Positions 44,571-53,548 of a stretch of 64,000 nucleotides of DNA are shown here, piece after piece; the stretch's first letter is position 1, and each line of letters opens with the position of its first letter. This stretch comes from an uncultured SAR86 cluster bacterium (GTDB taxonomy: Bacteria > Pseudomonadota > Gammaproteobacteria > Magnimaribacterales > AG-339-G14), in NCBI GenBank assembly GCA_902578495.1, contig CACHCY010000001.1, positions 123,975 through 187,974 of the forward strand, read 5' to 3'. A program made the position numbers and the translations under genes. The notes under the pieces were generated by a model, which made no database searches, was not told the DNA's origin, and saw nothing but the letters and a program-made list of their open reading frames with translations.

Positions 44571-44905
44571 TGTGAGCTGACCTATAAGCCGGGTTCTGTA
44601 ATTGGTAATCATTCCTCTGGGATTTATGTTGCCATAAACCTCTAGCAACCTACCCTGACCTAATGCGAGAAACATTAACAGGTCTCTATTTGGTCTTGCT
44701 CCTGATGGGGTTTGCCAACGACTTTTGTTACCAAAAGTCTGGTGCGCTCTTACCGCACCTTTTCACCCTTACCTTTTAACACAAGGCGGTTTATTTTCTG
44801 TTGCACTATCCGTTACTTCGCAGTACCCAGACGTTATCTGGCATCATTCTCTATGGAGCCCGGACTTTCCTCTATCTATTTGACAGCGATTACCCGGTCA
44901 GCTCG
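44571..44905 (-). ncRNA. rnpB: RNase P RNA (bacterial type A)
   Basis: The minus strand has a 9-bp P1 helix, GAGCTGACC at 44896-44904 with GGTCAGCTC at 44574-44582. The conserved core GAGGAAAGTCCGGGCTCC is at 44855-44872 and the 3' element ACAGAACCCGGCTTATAGG near 44582-44600. GTGCGGTAAGAGCGCACC and GGTAAGGGTGAAA in the middle are also diagnostic. At about 331 bases it is shorter than the E. coli RNA (377). It matures the 5' ends of tRNAs. Location between rsmI and mraZ is common in gammas. Confidence 0.97.
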
Positions 44906-44911
44906 GTGATC

Positions 44912-44939
44912 ATTATAAGTATTTGGACTTATTTGTCAT
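44912..44939 (-). promoter_or_regulatory. rnpB promoter overlapping the rsmI 3' end
   Basis: ATGACA (44934-44939) and a perfect TATAAT (44912-44917) are separated by 16 bases on the minus strand. The predicted start near 44905 matches the first base of the P1 helix. The -35 lies inside the last codons of rsmI. Confidence 0.7.
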
Positions 44940-45765
44940 TCTTTGATTCGCTGAAAATTGAGTAAATCTCTTTTGAGGTTTTTGAAGAAATCTTTGACAC
45001 AATTTTGGATGCTGCCTTGGTTCCGTTTAATTTTTGGATCTCTTCAAAGAGGACTTTCTCATGTTCGACTAAAATAAGTTGCTTCTCTTTGGAGCCTTCA
45101 ATCACGATAACCATCTCACCTTTTTTTAAAGTTTCATCTTTTATTATTAATTCATGAATTTCTTTAGCTTCATCCGTTATGACCCTCTCAAATTTCTTTG
45201 TGAGCTCTTTTGCTAAGGATACTTTCCTCTTAGGGCCTAAAATTTTTACAATCATCTGCACCAATCTTTCTATCCTCTTTGGAGATTCAAACAGAATGAT
45301 AGTTCTCATCTCATATTGTAAATTTTTTAAGACCGTTTCTAGCTGACCCTTTTTTTTTGGAGCATAACCTTCAAATACAAAAGAACTTGTTGATAAACCT
45401 GACGATATTAAAGCCGAAATAACAGCAGAAGGTCCTGGTATTGAAGTAACTTTAATTTTCTCCTCAATGGCTTTAGCAACTAATTCGTATCCGGGATCAG
45501 ATATTAAAGGTGTTCCTGCATCAGATATAATGGCCAAAGAGGCTCCTTCTTTTAGTAATTTTAGGAAATAATTAATTTTCGAAACATTAGAGTGATCATG
45601 ATAAGAGAGTAATTTATTTTTTATGCCTAAATCTTTTAAAAAGATACCCGATTTTTTTGTGTCCTCGCATAGAATGACATCAACTGAGGAAAGCACATTT
45701 TGAGCCCTTAAAGAAATATCTAATTTATTTCCTATCGGTGTACTGACTAAATATAATGTAGGCAA
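44929..45765 (-). CDS. rsmI: 16S rRNA (cytidine-1402-2'-O)-methyltransferase RsmI
   Basis: A 278-residue tetrapyrrole-methylase-fold enzyme that 2'-O-methylates C1402. The motifs are YLVSTPIGNKLDISLRA, CEDTKKSG, ISDAGTPLISDPGYEL and FESPKRIERL. The start is TTG at 45765; translation begins almost at the conserved STPIGN segment, so the N terminus is minimal. Only three bases separate its start codon from that of the divergent lpoA-like gene, the rsmI/lpoA pairing known from E. coli. Confidence 0.95.
   Translation of the reverse strand: MPTLYLVSTPIGNKLDISLRAQNVLSSVDVILCEDTKKSGIFLKDLGIKNKLLSYHDHSNVSKINYFLKLLKEGASLAIISDAGTPLISDPGYELVAKAIEEKIKVTSIPGPSAVISALISSGLSTSSFVFEGYAPKKKGQLETVLKNLQYEMRTIILFESPKRIERLVQMIVKILGPKRKVSLAKELTKKFERVITDEAKEIHELIIKDETLKKGEMVIVIEGSKEKQLILVEHEKVLFEEIQKLNGTKAASKIVSKISSKTSKEIYSIFSESKNDK
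45752..45757 (+). promoter_or_regulatory. Candidate -10 box for the lpoA-like gene, inside rsmI
   Basis: A perfect TATAAT lies 11 bases before the ATG at 45769, giving a predicted 5' leader of about four bases and no ribosome binding site. It lies inside the divergent rsmI coding region. No clear -35 is visible. Confidence 0.35.
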
Positions 45766-45768
45766 TTT

Positions 45769-46824
45769 ATGAAAGACTGTTTGAAAAAAGTTTATTTTTT
45801 AACCATCAGTGTATTCCTATTTCACTGTTCTATGAATATGGAAGATAAAGTTTTATTAGATAAAGAGCAAATCATAGATAGTAACTTTTCGCAGTCTTTT
45901 GTTGAAAATTTCAATAAAAATAAAAACTTCTCTTCTTCATATAATATTTTCTTTTCGGAAGAGGTAGATGAAAAACTCATTTCTTCTTTTATTAAAGGTA
46001 TAGAGTTTGGGTTTTTTTCAAATCAAGATTCTATGAAGTCGAAACTCTCATTTATCGCTTTTAATGAAGAAAGTGATTGCAGCACACTTAAAGCAAGGGG
46101 TTTCAATTTAGTTTTAGTGAATGATATTAATTCGGAATTCTACAGAAAGTGTAAGAGAAGATTATCAAGAAATTTTCTCTTCACATCGATAAACATAGAT
46201 AGTGAAAATGAGTTTATCCAGATCGATAAAAAATCTCTTCTCATTACTGGAAAAAGTCGAAATTCAAAAAATAATGAAAATACCTTGTCTTTAAAGAACA
46301 GTTCGGACTACGAACAAAAAATTGCTGATTACTTTGAAATCAATTTAAGCAATGAAAGAGTAAGGTCCCTGAGGAATGTTTTAAAAGAAAAAATTAACTT
46401 CTCTCCTCGAAAAAGAAAGGATATTGATAAAATATTTATAGATGCCTTACCGAATGAAACAAAAAGGATTATTCCTGCTATTCGCTATAATTTAATTTTT
46501 GATGCCGAGGTTTTAACTTACCCTAAATCATTAGATGTTTGGAATTCTGAATTAAGCTTGAGCGAACTTAATAAAGTTGAAGGCCTTGAGTATCCAGTAT
46601 TATTAAACAGAATAAATATCTTTGAAAAAATCATTCCTAAATTGAATGTTAACGAGAAAATTGCTTTTTCAGCTGGCTTTGATATTTTCTTCTTTGGAGC
46701 AAAAATTAGAGGCAGATCTTCTAATTTTTCTGGATTACTTGGTAGATATGAAATTAAAGAGAATTTTCTTTATTCTAAACCTTTAAAATTCAGAATAGAT
46801 CTGAGCGGAGTAAAGCAAGGTTAA
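45769..46824 (+). CDS. lpoA: LpoA-like lipoprotein (penicillin-binding protein activator), short form
   Basis: A 351-residue protein with a signal and lipobox-like FLFHC (Cys20). The second half has the LpoA C-domain pattern: RKRKDIDKIFIDALPNE near 223, then AIRYNLIFDAEVLTYPKSLDVW and AGFDIFFFGAKI. LpoA is an outer-membrane lipoprotein that activates PBP1A. E. coli LpoA has 678 residues; here the N-terminal TPR domain appears to be lost, and the periplasmic-binding-like domain is degenerate. It is divergent from rsmI, as in E. coli, and ends one base before the convergent sspA. Divergent, so confidence is moderate. Confidence 0.72.
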   Translation: MKDCLKKVYFLTISVFLFHCSMNMEDKVLLDKEQIIDSNFSQSFVENFNKNKNFSSSYNIFFSEEVDEKLISSFIKGIEFGFFSNQDSMKSKLSFIAFNEESDCSTLKARGFNLVLVNDINSEFYRKCKRRLSRNFLFTSINIDSENEFIQIDKKSLLITGKSRNSKNNENTLSLKNSSDYEQKIADYFEINLSNERVRSLRNVLKEKINFSPRKRKDIDKIFIDALPNETKRIIPAIRYNLIFDAEVLTYPKSLDVWNSELSLSELNKVEGLEYPVLLNRINIFEKIIPKLNVNEKIAFSAGFDIFFFGAKIRGRSSNFSGLLGRYEIKENFLYSKPLKFRIDLSGVKQG

Positions 46825-46825
46825 C

Positions 46826-47470
46826 TTAATCGGCAAAAAAAGATTCCCTCTCGCGTAAGGTTAAACTCTCTTGTATAAGCTCATTTTCAATCATTCTTTC
46901 TACATATTCATGCATATTTTTAGTTGATTTATTATTGGGAATATCCACACCAAGGAATTTCAATCTAATCAAAATAGGAATAATTGTTGCATCTAAGACA
47001 GAAAATTCGTCGCTTCGAAAGAATTCAGAGCCATCAAATAGCATCATTGAATTTGTTATATTTTTTTTGAGCTCCTTTCTTGAAGAATTCTTTTTTGCTG
47101 TTGTAACAGATGTATCTTCCAGAATATCAACATGATGAGTCCACTCTTCCTCAATTCTATGAAGAATTAATCTTGTTTGAGCTCTTGATACAGGGTAAAC
47201 AGGAAGCAATGGAGGATGAGGAAATCTTTCATCCAAGTACTCAACAATTAGTTGAGACTTATACAAGGCTAACTCTCTGTCTATGAGCAAAGGAAGAAAA
47301 CCTTTTGGGTTAACTTCTAGAATTTCTTTTGGAAGATTTTCAGGATCTAAAGCTTCAAGATCAGCGGTAATGCCCTTTTCTGATAGTACTATTCTTACTT
47401 TATGGCTTTGATGTCCAATTTCATTATGAAATAAGACCATGGATGATCTTTTACCTAATAAACTTGTCAT
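46826..47470 (-). CDS. sspA: Stringent starvation protein A (GST fold)
   Basis: A 214-residue glutathione-S-transferase-like protein. It has an N-terminal thioredoxin fold with MVLFHNEIGHQSHKVRIVLSEKG and the PKGFLPLLIDRELALYKSQLIVEYLDERFPHPPL region typical of SspA, and a helical C-terminal domain. SspA binds RNA polymerase and changes promoter choice in stationary phase. It directly follows petC, the gamma order petABC-sspA; sspB is not next to it. Confidence 0.93.
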   Translation of the reverse strand: MTSLLGKRSSMVLFHNEIGHQSHKVRIVLSEKGITADLEALDPENLPKEILEVNPKGFLPLLIDRELALYKSQLIVEYLDERFPHPPLLPVYPVSRAQTRLILHRIEEEWTHHVDILEDTSVTTAKKNSSRKELKKNITNSMMLFDGSEFFRSDEFSVLDATIIPILIRLKFLGVDIPNNKSTKNMHEYVERMIENELIQESLTLRERESFFAD

Positions 47471-47479
47471 TTTATATAT

Positions 47480-48142
47480 TTATTTTAAGTCTTTTTTAAA
47501 CTCTCTATAAACGAGATAAGCAAAAGCAGTGAAGATTAAAAGAAAAAGAATAACATATATACCAAGTTGTTTTCTGGTTTCAGCAGATGGATCTGAAACG
47601 TACGTAAGAAAATTAGTTATATCAGCAATATATCTATCGTATTCCTCTTCTGATAATTCTGATTGAATATCTTCCAAAACATGCGGCATAGAAACATTTG
47701 CGTAAACCTTATTATTAACTCCGTAGGGTCTAGAGGAGTCCTCATAAAAAGTATCTAGGTAAGTGTACACCCACTCGGGCGATCTTAATCTTGCTTCTAA
47801 AGTCAAATCAGGAGGTTTAGCACCTAATAGCTCTATAGCTTTGGATTCCTTTAAACTTATATGCATCAGGTCACCTATTTTAGAGTCATCGAATATCAAA
47901 TTTTGCTCATAAATATCTAGAGGGATTGATAGATCTTCGGCAACTCTTTTGTAACGGGAGTATTTCAGAGAGTGGCATCCATAACAATAATTCATATATG
48001 CTGAGAGACCTCTTTGAAGAGATTCTTTATCTTTTGTATCAGGGCTGAATTCATAGCACTCAATTGAGCCACATTTATAATCTCCTGCGGAAATTGAAAG
48101 CCCTGAAAAAAATGCAAATGCTAAAAAAAGTAATAGCTTCAC
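47480..48142 (-). CDS. petC: Cytochrome c1 of the bc1 complex
   Basis: A 220-residue membrane-anchored cytochrome. It has a signal peptide (about 1-20), the haem-binding CYGCH at 53-57 followed by SLKYSRY, a methionine-ligand region near [10 protein letters not shown], and a C-terminal membrane helix (about 190-212). It passes electrons from the Rieske protein to cytochrome c. It overlaps petB by four bases. Confidence 0.96.
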   Translation of the reverse strand: MKLLLFLAFAFFSGLSISAGDYKCGSIECYEFSPDTKDKESLQRGLSAYMNYCYGCHSLKYSRYKRVAEDLSIPLDIYEQNLIFDDSKIGDLMHISLKESKAIELLGAKPPDLTLEARLRSPEWVYTYLDTFYEDSSRPYGVNNKVYANVSMPHVLEDIQSELSEEEYDRYIADITNFLTYVSDPSAETRKQLGIYVILFLLIFTAFAYLVYREFKKDLK

Positions 48143-49392
48143 GCTTCTGCTACTCTCTCAGGAACAGGTTTGCATTTCTCTATCCGTGTATAAATTGGCA
48201 TCAATATAAAGTAAGAGAAATAACCTAAAGTGAAAATTTTTGATAATAGTGTTTTTGTTTCTGTAGGCGGAACCATGCCCAAGTAACAAAGAGCAAAGAA
48301 ACTTACCACAAAGATTCCTAAGAAAGTCTTACTTAAAATTCCTTTATATTTAATCGATTTTACAGGACTTCTATCAAGCCAAGGAAGAACAGCAAAGATG
48401 GCGACTGCTGCCATCATAGTAGCAAATCCAAGGAATTTTGCAGTTAGCCCAAATAAAGGGAAATCTACAGCTCTCAACATGGCATAGAACGGAGTGTAAT
48501 ACCATGATGGAACGATGTGAGCAGGAGTAGAAAGGGGATTAGCTGGTTCATAATTGACATATTCGATAATGTACCCACCTCCTGTTGGAAAGAAGAAGAC
48601 TACTGAACAGAATATAATCAGGAATACGCCGAGTGCAAAAATATCATGACTAATGTCATAGGGAAAAAATGGTTTTGTATCTAAAGGAACTCCATCTTCA
48701 TCAAGATGTTTTTTAACGTCTATTCCATCTGGATTATTAGAACCAATTTCATGAAGTGCAAGTATATGAAAGAAAACAATTGCAATTAGTAATATTGGAA
48801 GAAGGACTACATGAAATGCAAATAACCTTGATAGAGTAATTCCTGATACCAAATAATCACCCCTTATCCATGTTGCCAAATCTTCTCCTACAATAGGTAT
48901 TGAACTGAACAACGAAATGATAACTTGAGCAGCCCAAAACGACATTTGACCCCAAGGAAGAACATAGCCGGTGAAACCTTCAGCCATTAGAATAAGATAA
49001 GTAAACCAACCTCCGAGCCATATCAGCTCTCTAGGTTTTTGATAGGATCCATACATCATTCCTCTAAACATGTGCAGATAGATAAGTGCAAAAAATGCTG
49101 AGGCTCCTGCAGCATGCATGTAACGGATAAGCCATCCATACTCTACATCTCTCATAATATATTCGACAGAGGAAAAAGCCTCTTCTGCTGAATTTGTATA
49201 ATTCATCATCAGCCACAAACCTGTGATAATTTGCATTGCCAATACAAAAATCAGAAGAAATCCAAAGAGATACCAAATATTGAGGTTAGTGGGTGCTGGA
49301 TATTTAGATAAATGCCTTTCGAAAACTTCAGTTAAAGGAAATCTAAAATCTATCCAATTCAGGAATCGTTTCGTTCTAGTGTCAGTTGTCAT
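48139..49392 (-). CDS. petB: Cytochrome b of the bc1 complex
   Basis: A 417-residue integral membrane protein. The haem ligands are on two helices, with [21 protein letters not shown] and [31 protein letters not shown]. The ubiquinol-site motif PEWY is here replaced by [15 protein letters not shown], so the Glu is Ser. It oxidises quinol and pumps protons through the Q cycle. It lies between petA and petC with no gaps. Confidence 0.96.
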   Translation of the reverse strand: MTTDTRTKRFLNWIDFRFPLTEVFERHLSKYPAPTNLNIWYLFGFLLIFVLAMQIITGLWLMMNYTNSAEEAFSSVEYIMRDVEYGWLIRYMHAAGASAFFALIYLHMFRGMMYGSYQKPRELIWLGGWFTYLILMAEGFTGYVLPWGQMSFWAAQVIISLFSSIPIVGEDLATWIRGDYLVSGITLSRLFAFHVVLLPILLIAIVFFHILALHEIGSNNPDGIDVKKHLDEDGVPLDTKPFFPYDISHDIFALGVFLIIFCSVVFFFPTGGGYIIEYVNYEPANPLSTPAHIVPSWYYTPFYAMLRAVDFPLFGLTAKFLGFATMMAAVAIFAVLPWLDRSPVKSIKYKGILSKTFLGIFVVSFFALCYLGMVPPTETKTLLSKIFTLGYFSYFILMPIYTRIEKCKPVPERVAEA

Positions 49393-49985
49393 TAACTTGC
49401 TCCATCGGAACCGATTACCAACGTAGAATCGGTCTCAAAATAATGAGGTGGGACTTCGAGGTTGGTCGGGGCAGGTACATTGGCATAAACTCTTCCAGCA
49501 AGATCAAATTTTGATCCATGACATGGACAGAAGAAACCACCCTGCCAATTAGGATCAAAATCCTGTGAGGTGGCTTCTGGATAAAACTTTGGGGCACAGC
49601 CTAAATGAGTACAAACTCCTTTTACAACGGCGATACCCCTTTTTCTAGATCTTGTATCGTTTTGTGCGTATTCAGGTTGTTGTTGTTGATCTGAATTAGG
49701 GTCAGCTAATTTGGATTTATCTGCAGATAAAACGTTTTGGGCTTCGTTTGAGACCTTGTAAACAAATACAGGCATTCCTCTCCACTCCACAGTCATTAAT
49801 TCTCCCGGACTTAGCTTGCTTATATTAACCTTTACAGGTGCTCCAGCAGCTTCAGCTCGAGCACTAGGCTTGAATGCACTTAGAAAAGGAATAGCTGCAA
49901 AAATAACACCCACGAATCCAAGTAAGGATGTGATTGAGGTCAGTAATTGTCGTCTTATTGGGTTCGGAGGAGATTTTGGCTGCAT
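49392..49985 (-). CDS. petA: Rieske iron-sulfur subunit of the bc1 complex
   Basis: A 197-residue Rieske protein with a Tat-type start (PIRRQLLTS) and a membrane anchor (about 13-36). The cluster ligands are CTHLGC at 125-130 and CPCHGS at 153-158, followed by [16 protein letters not shown]. It moves electrons from quinol to cytochrome c1. It lies five bases after rpsI; order rplM-rpsI-petABC-sspA is typical for Gammaproteobacteria. Confidence 0.97.
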   Translation of the reverse strand: MQPKSPPNPIRRQLLTSITSLLGFVGVIFAAIPFLSAFKPSARAEAAGAPVKVNISKLSPGELMTVEWRGMPVFVYKVSNEAQNVLSADKSKLADPNSDQQQQPEYAQNDTRSRKRGIAVVKGVCTHLGCAPKFYPEATSQDFDPNWQGGFFCPCHGSKFDLAGRVYANVPAPTNLEVPPHYFETDSTLVIGSDGAS

Positions 49986-49990
49986 AAAGT

Positions 49991-50383
49991 CTATCTTTTG
50001 CTGAACTGAGGAGCTTTTCTAGCTTTTCTTAAACCTACCTTTTTCCTTTCTACTTTTCTTGAATCTCTTGTAAGGAAACCAGCCTCTTTAAGAGCTGGCT
50101 TAAGAGATTCATCATATTTCACAAGGGCTCTAGAGAGTCCATGTCTTATAGCTCCTGCTTGGCCAAAGTATCCACCACCAGAAACATAAATTTTCAAATC
50201 GAATTTATCTACCATCTCAACAAGCTCTATAGGTTGTTTGACAAGTATTCTAGCTACTTCTCGACCGAAATATTCTTCTAATGGTAGATCGTTAACTAAT
50301 ATGGAGCCCCCGCCAGAACTAAGATAAACCCTAGCTGTGGAAGTTTTTCTTCTGCCGGTTGAATAATACTGATTATCGCCCAT
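49991..50383 (-). CDS. rpsI: 30S ribosomal protein S9
   Basis: A 130-residue S9 with [16 protein letters not shown] at the start, the [19 protein letters not shown] core and a basic C terminus ending APQFSKR, whose last residues reach the P-site tRNA. The length equals E. coli S9. It follows rplM by three bases. Confidence 0.98.
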   Translation of the reverse strand: MGDNQYYSTGRRKTSTARVYLSSGGGSILVNDLPLEEYFGREVARILVKQPIELVEMVDKFDLKIYVSGGGYFGQAGAIRHGLSRALVKYDESLKPALKEAGFLTRDSRKVERKKVGLRKARKAPQFSKR

Positions 50384-50386
50384 ATT

Positions 50387-50815
50387 CTAGATCTCGAGTT
50401 TTACAGGATTTTGAGCGCTATGCGGATGAGATTCTCCCTTGTAGACTTTAAGTTTTTTTATAACTGAGTTTGATAGTTTATTTTTAGGCAACATACCTTT
50501 AACTGCGGAGGTAATTATTCTATCCGGATATGAAGCAATTAGGTCATTAAAATTTTGAGATTTTATTCCACCAGGATAACCGGTATGTCGGTAATACATT
50601 TTTTGATCGTTTTTATTTCCCGTTACTTTTATTTTCTCAGCATTTATTACAACTACATAGTCTCCAACATCATTATGAGGAGTATACTCAGGTTTATTTT
50701 TCCCCATTAAAATCTTTGCAATGTTAGTACTCAAACGGCCTAAAGTTTTGTCGGAAGCGTCTACCAACAACCAACTTTTATCCGATGAATCTAGTTTGTA
50801 AGATTTTGTATCCAT
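50387..50815 (-). CDS. rplM: 50S ribosomal protein L13
   Basis: A 142-residue L13, the same length as in E. coli. It has [41 protein letters not shown] and the C-terminal [14 protein letters not shown]. It leads the rplM-rpsI-petABC-sspA operon from the promoter at 50838-50867. Confidence 0.98.
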   Translation of the reverse strand: MDTKSYKLDSSDKSWLLVDASDKTLGRLSTNIAKILMGKNKPEYTPHNDVGDYVVVINAEKIKVTGNKNDQKMYYRHTGYPGGIKSQNFNDLIASYPDRIITSAVKGMLPKNKLSNSVIKKLKVYKGESHPHSAQNPVKLEI

Positions 50816-50837
50816 AATTAACGTATAAGGCGCGTGA

Positions 50838-50867
50838 ATGATACATTAGAGAGGTTATAATTTACAA
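50838..50867 (-). promoter_or_regulatory. rplM operon promoter
   Basis: TTGTAA (50862-50867) and TATCAT (50838-50843) are spaced by 18 bases on the minus strand, with the start predicted about 15-20 bases before the rplM ATG. The plus strand has TATAAT at 50856-50861 that could serve the divergent protease gene, so the two promoters would overlap. Confidence 0.45.
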
Positions 50868-50883
50868 CTCTGAATAATAAAAA

Positions 50884-51660
50884 ATGCGCTCTTTTTACAC
50901 ACTATCTATATGGATATTACTGGGAACCTTTGCAGGGTATGGTTTCCTAACTTTAGTAGGTTTAGGAGATAAAAATGAATATTCTTCGAGAGCATTTAAC
51001 TTCGAAAAATCTGCATCATCTGTTGTAAATATTTGGAGTCTTCGTCGATGGAGAGAATGGCAAGAAAAAACTCCTTCATTAGGCCTAAGAAGATGGAAAC
51101 AAGTCATCAAAACAGGTTTTTTCCCTGATGGGTCTGGAGTAATTTTTGATGATGATGGTCATGTAATCACTAATCTACATGTTTTGAATAATTCAATTAA
51201 ATTAAAACAAAAACTTCTTGTTGAATTTTATGACGGATCAAATCACGAAGTTGAAATTATAGGCATAGATAGAGACAATGATTTAGCAGTATTAAAATTA
51301 GTAGAGAAAACTGCAAATATTTTACCAATTCAAAGAAAAAGAAAAATAGAGGATATAAGTATTGGTGAAACTGTTTATGCGATTGGCAACCCACAAGGTC
51401 TTGGTCAATCAGTCAGCATGGGAATAATTTCGGCAATTGGCAGAAAGTTCATTAACAAAGAAGGTTCGTTTATACAAACTGATGCTTCTATCAATCCTGG
51501 CAATTCTGGTGGTGCGCTGGTAGATTCAAATGGAAATTTATTAGGAATCATTAATTTCATTGAATCTACAACCGGTGGGAATCAAGGTTTAAATTTTGCC
51601 ATTCCAATTGATGTTGTATCAGAGAGTTATTCTAAAATCCTTAAAGAAATAAAAAGATAG
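50884..51660 (+). CDS. degS: DegS-like membrane-anchored serine protease without a PDZ domain
   Basis: A 258-residue trypsin-like HtrA-family protein. It has an N-terminal membrane helix (about 5-26), then the catalytic triad His99 (TNLHVL), Asp133 (DNDLAVL) and Ser208 (PGNSGGAL). The protein ends about 50 residues after the catalytic serine, so the PDZ domain of DegS/AlgW (355-390 residues) is absent. In Pseudomonas algW also lies near the rplM and his genes. DegS cuts RseA to release sigma E; whether this one does is unknown. It abuts hisD end to end. Confidence 0.82.
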   Translation: MRSFYTLSIWILLGTFAGYGFLTLVGLGDKNEYSSRAFNFEKSASSVVNIWSLRRWREWQEKTPSLGLRRWKQVIKTGFFPDGSGVIFDDDGHVITNLHVLNNSIKLKQKLLVEFYDGSNHEVEIIGIDRDNDLAVLKLVEKTANILPIQRKRKIEDISIGETVYAIGNPQGLGQSVSMGIISAIGRKFINKEGSFIQTDASINPGNSGGALVDSNGNLLGIINFIESTTGGNQGLNFAIPIDVVSESYSKILKEIKR

Positions 51661-52950
51661 CTAATTATCTCTCTCTTTTAAAGCATTAGCATGCTCCCAG
51701 AGACCCTCGCTTTCAGCAATATTAATTGACTCATCGAGAAGAGTTTTATACCCATTTTTTTTATATGAGTTTTTTGAAGTAACTATGTAGGAAGTTTTTA
51801 TATAGAAGTCATTCAATGAAACTTGCGAACTAAATCTTCCTTGACCCCCTGTAGGAATAACATGTGATGGTCCTGCACAATAATCTCCCATAACTGCAGA
51901 TGCCTCTGTTCCGATAAAAATAGCACCGGCTCTGATTACTGGCATCTTATTTAGATCAATGTCATCAATTAAAATTTCTAAGTGTTCAGGGATAATTAAA
52001 TTCGATAACGAAATAGCATTTTTTAATGATGATGCTTCAATTGAGCAACAATTTTTTAAGGCTTCATTAATAATTTTTTTTCTTTTTGATTTTGATAAAT
52101 TCTTTTTTAACGATTCTTTGAACTGATTTAAATCAAAGCCTGGAAGATGTATCAGAAAGCATCTTGAGTCCTCACCATGTTCAGCTTGGGCTAAAAAATC
52201 CTTCGCTGCATATTCAATTGAAGAATTTTCATCAACAATAATTGCAACTTCTGATGGTCCATTAAGAGAATCAATTCCTACTTCGCCATAAAGTTGTCTT
52301 TTTGCCTCAGAAACATAGTTATTACCTGGTCCAAATATTTTATCAACTCTTTCTATGGTCTCAGTCCCGAATGCAACAGCAGCTAATGTGTGTGCCCCAC
52401 CAGAATTTAAGACACTTTTTGCTCCGATTAAATGAGAAGCCGCAAACATAAGATTCAAGTCATCAATTTTTCCAGGAAACATAACGGTTATCTCATTAAC
52501 TCCTGCTAACTTAGCTAAAACACCTGTCATGAGAACAGAAGAAGGATACTGTGCTTTACCTCCTGGGGCATACAAGCCTACTTTATCTATAGGCCTCAAA
52601 AAATATCCATACTTTTCTACCGTGTCATCTTCAAACTCTTTAAATAATCTAATATCGTTATTGTGAAATTTATCTATTCTGTCAGCCATATAGAGCAACA
52701 TATTTCTATCTTTATCATTTAAGGAATTGAACTTATCCTCTAAAAAATCTTGATTAAATAAAACTTCATCAATACATCTAAGTTTTTTTTCTTCATACTT
52801 ATTTATAAATTTAAGTAATGCTTCGTTTCCAGAGCCTTTGACTTCATGAATTATTTCTCTTACGGCATCTGCGATGCCATTTTCATTTTGAAGATTTTTT
52901 TCTTTTACTAAATAATCTCTTAAAGAGTGGCTTTCTATCTTTTTAATCAC
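51661..52950 (-). CDS. hisD: Histidinol dehydrogenase
   Basis: HisD oxidises L-histidinol to L-histidine in two steps. The GTG at 52950 is preferred (429 residues, eight-base overlap with hisG), because the longer frame to 53016 runs deep into hisG. The motifs are VGLYAPGGKAQYPSSVLM, GPGNNYVSEAKRQLYG, IDSLNGPSE, AEHGEDS and GPSHVIPTGGQGRFSS. It follows hisG and murA as in pseudomonads. Confidence 0.96.
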   Translation of the reverse strand: MIKKIESHSLRDYLVKEKNLQNENGIADAVREIIHEVKGSGNEALLKFINKYEEKKLRCIDEVLFNQDFLEDKFNSLNDKDRNMLLYMADRIDKFHNNDIRLFKEFEDDTVEKYGYFLRPIDKVGLYAPGGKAQYPSSVLMTGVLAKLAGVNEITVMFPGKIDDLNLMFAASHLIGAKSVLNSGGAHTLAAVAFGTETIERVDKIFGPGNNYVSEAKRQLYGEVGIDSLNGPSEVAIIVDENSSIEYAAKDFLAQAEHGEDSRCFLIHLPGFDLNQFKESLKKNLSKSKRKKIINEALKNCCSIEASSLKNAISLSNLIIPEHLEILIDDIDLNKMPVIRAGAIFIGTEASAVMGDYCAGPSHVIPTGGQGRFSSQVSLNDFYIKTSYIVTSKNSYKKNGYKTLLDESINIAESEGLWEHANALKERDN

Positions 52951-53548
52951 TCTGAATCCTTTGAATAAATTTTTTAATTTCTTTATTTTTCGTTCTAAAT
53001 TTCGATTTATTAACAATCAGTCTAGTTGATATCTCCTTTATAACTTTAAGTTCCTTCAATCCGTTTTCTTTTAGAGTATTTCCAGTATTTACTAAGTCAA
53101 CAATGTAGTCAGATATTCCCAAGATTGGGGCTATTTCAATAGATCCTTTTAACTCAATTATTTCAGCATCTATGAAATTTTCTGATAAAAAATTATTTGT
53201 TTCTTTGGGAAATTTTGAGGCTATTGTAGAGCCAGCTAATTCACTGGCTTTTTTTTCCTTGGCTGCCAAAGATAATCTACATTTCCCAATCTTTAAATCT
53301 AGAACTTCAAAAAAATTTTCTTCTGCCGTCTCCAAAAGAACATCTTTTCCAACAATCCCAATATCAACTGCTCCATAACTTACAAACTTTGGAATGTCCC
53401 AACCTCGAAGAATGGAAAATTGAATATTTTTTTCTGATGAACCAAAAATTAATTTTCTTTTATCTTCTCTTAACTCAATTCCTGAGTTCTCTAGTAACTG
53501 CCTTATTTCCTTATAGATCCTTCCTTTAGGCAAACCAATTAATATCAT
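52943..53548 (-). CDS. hisG: ATP phosphoribosyltransferase, short form (catalytic subunit)
   Basis: A 201-residue HisG of the short type, which lacks the C-terminal regulatory domain and normally works with HisZ. It starts [13 protein letters not shown], and has [10 protein letters not shown] and the PRPP loop [20 protein letters not shown]. It starts histidine synthesis from ATP and PRPP. HisZ is not in this window. It overlaps the murA stop by four bases. Confidence 0.95.
   Translation of the reverse strand: MILIGLPKGRIYKEIRQLLENSGIELREDKRKLIFGSSEKNIQFSILRGWDIPKFVSYGAVDIGIVGKDVLLETAEENFFEVLDLKIGKCRLSLAAKEKKASELAGSTIASKFPKETNNFLSENFIDAEIIELKGSIEIAPILGISDYIVDLVNTGNTLKENGLKELKVIKEISTRLIVNKSKFRTKNKEIKKFIQRIQSD

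Noticed and set aside
44712-44909. 65-codon frame across the RNase P RNA
   Set aside because: The region is rnpB by conserved core and P1 helix; the frame is chance.
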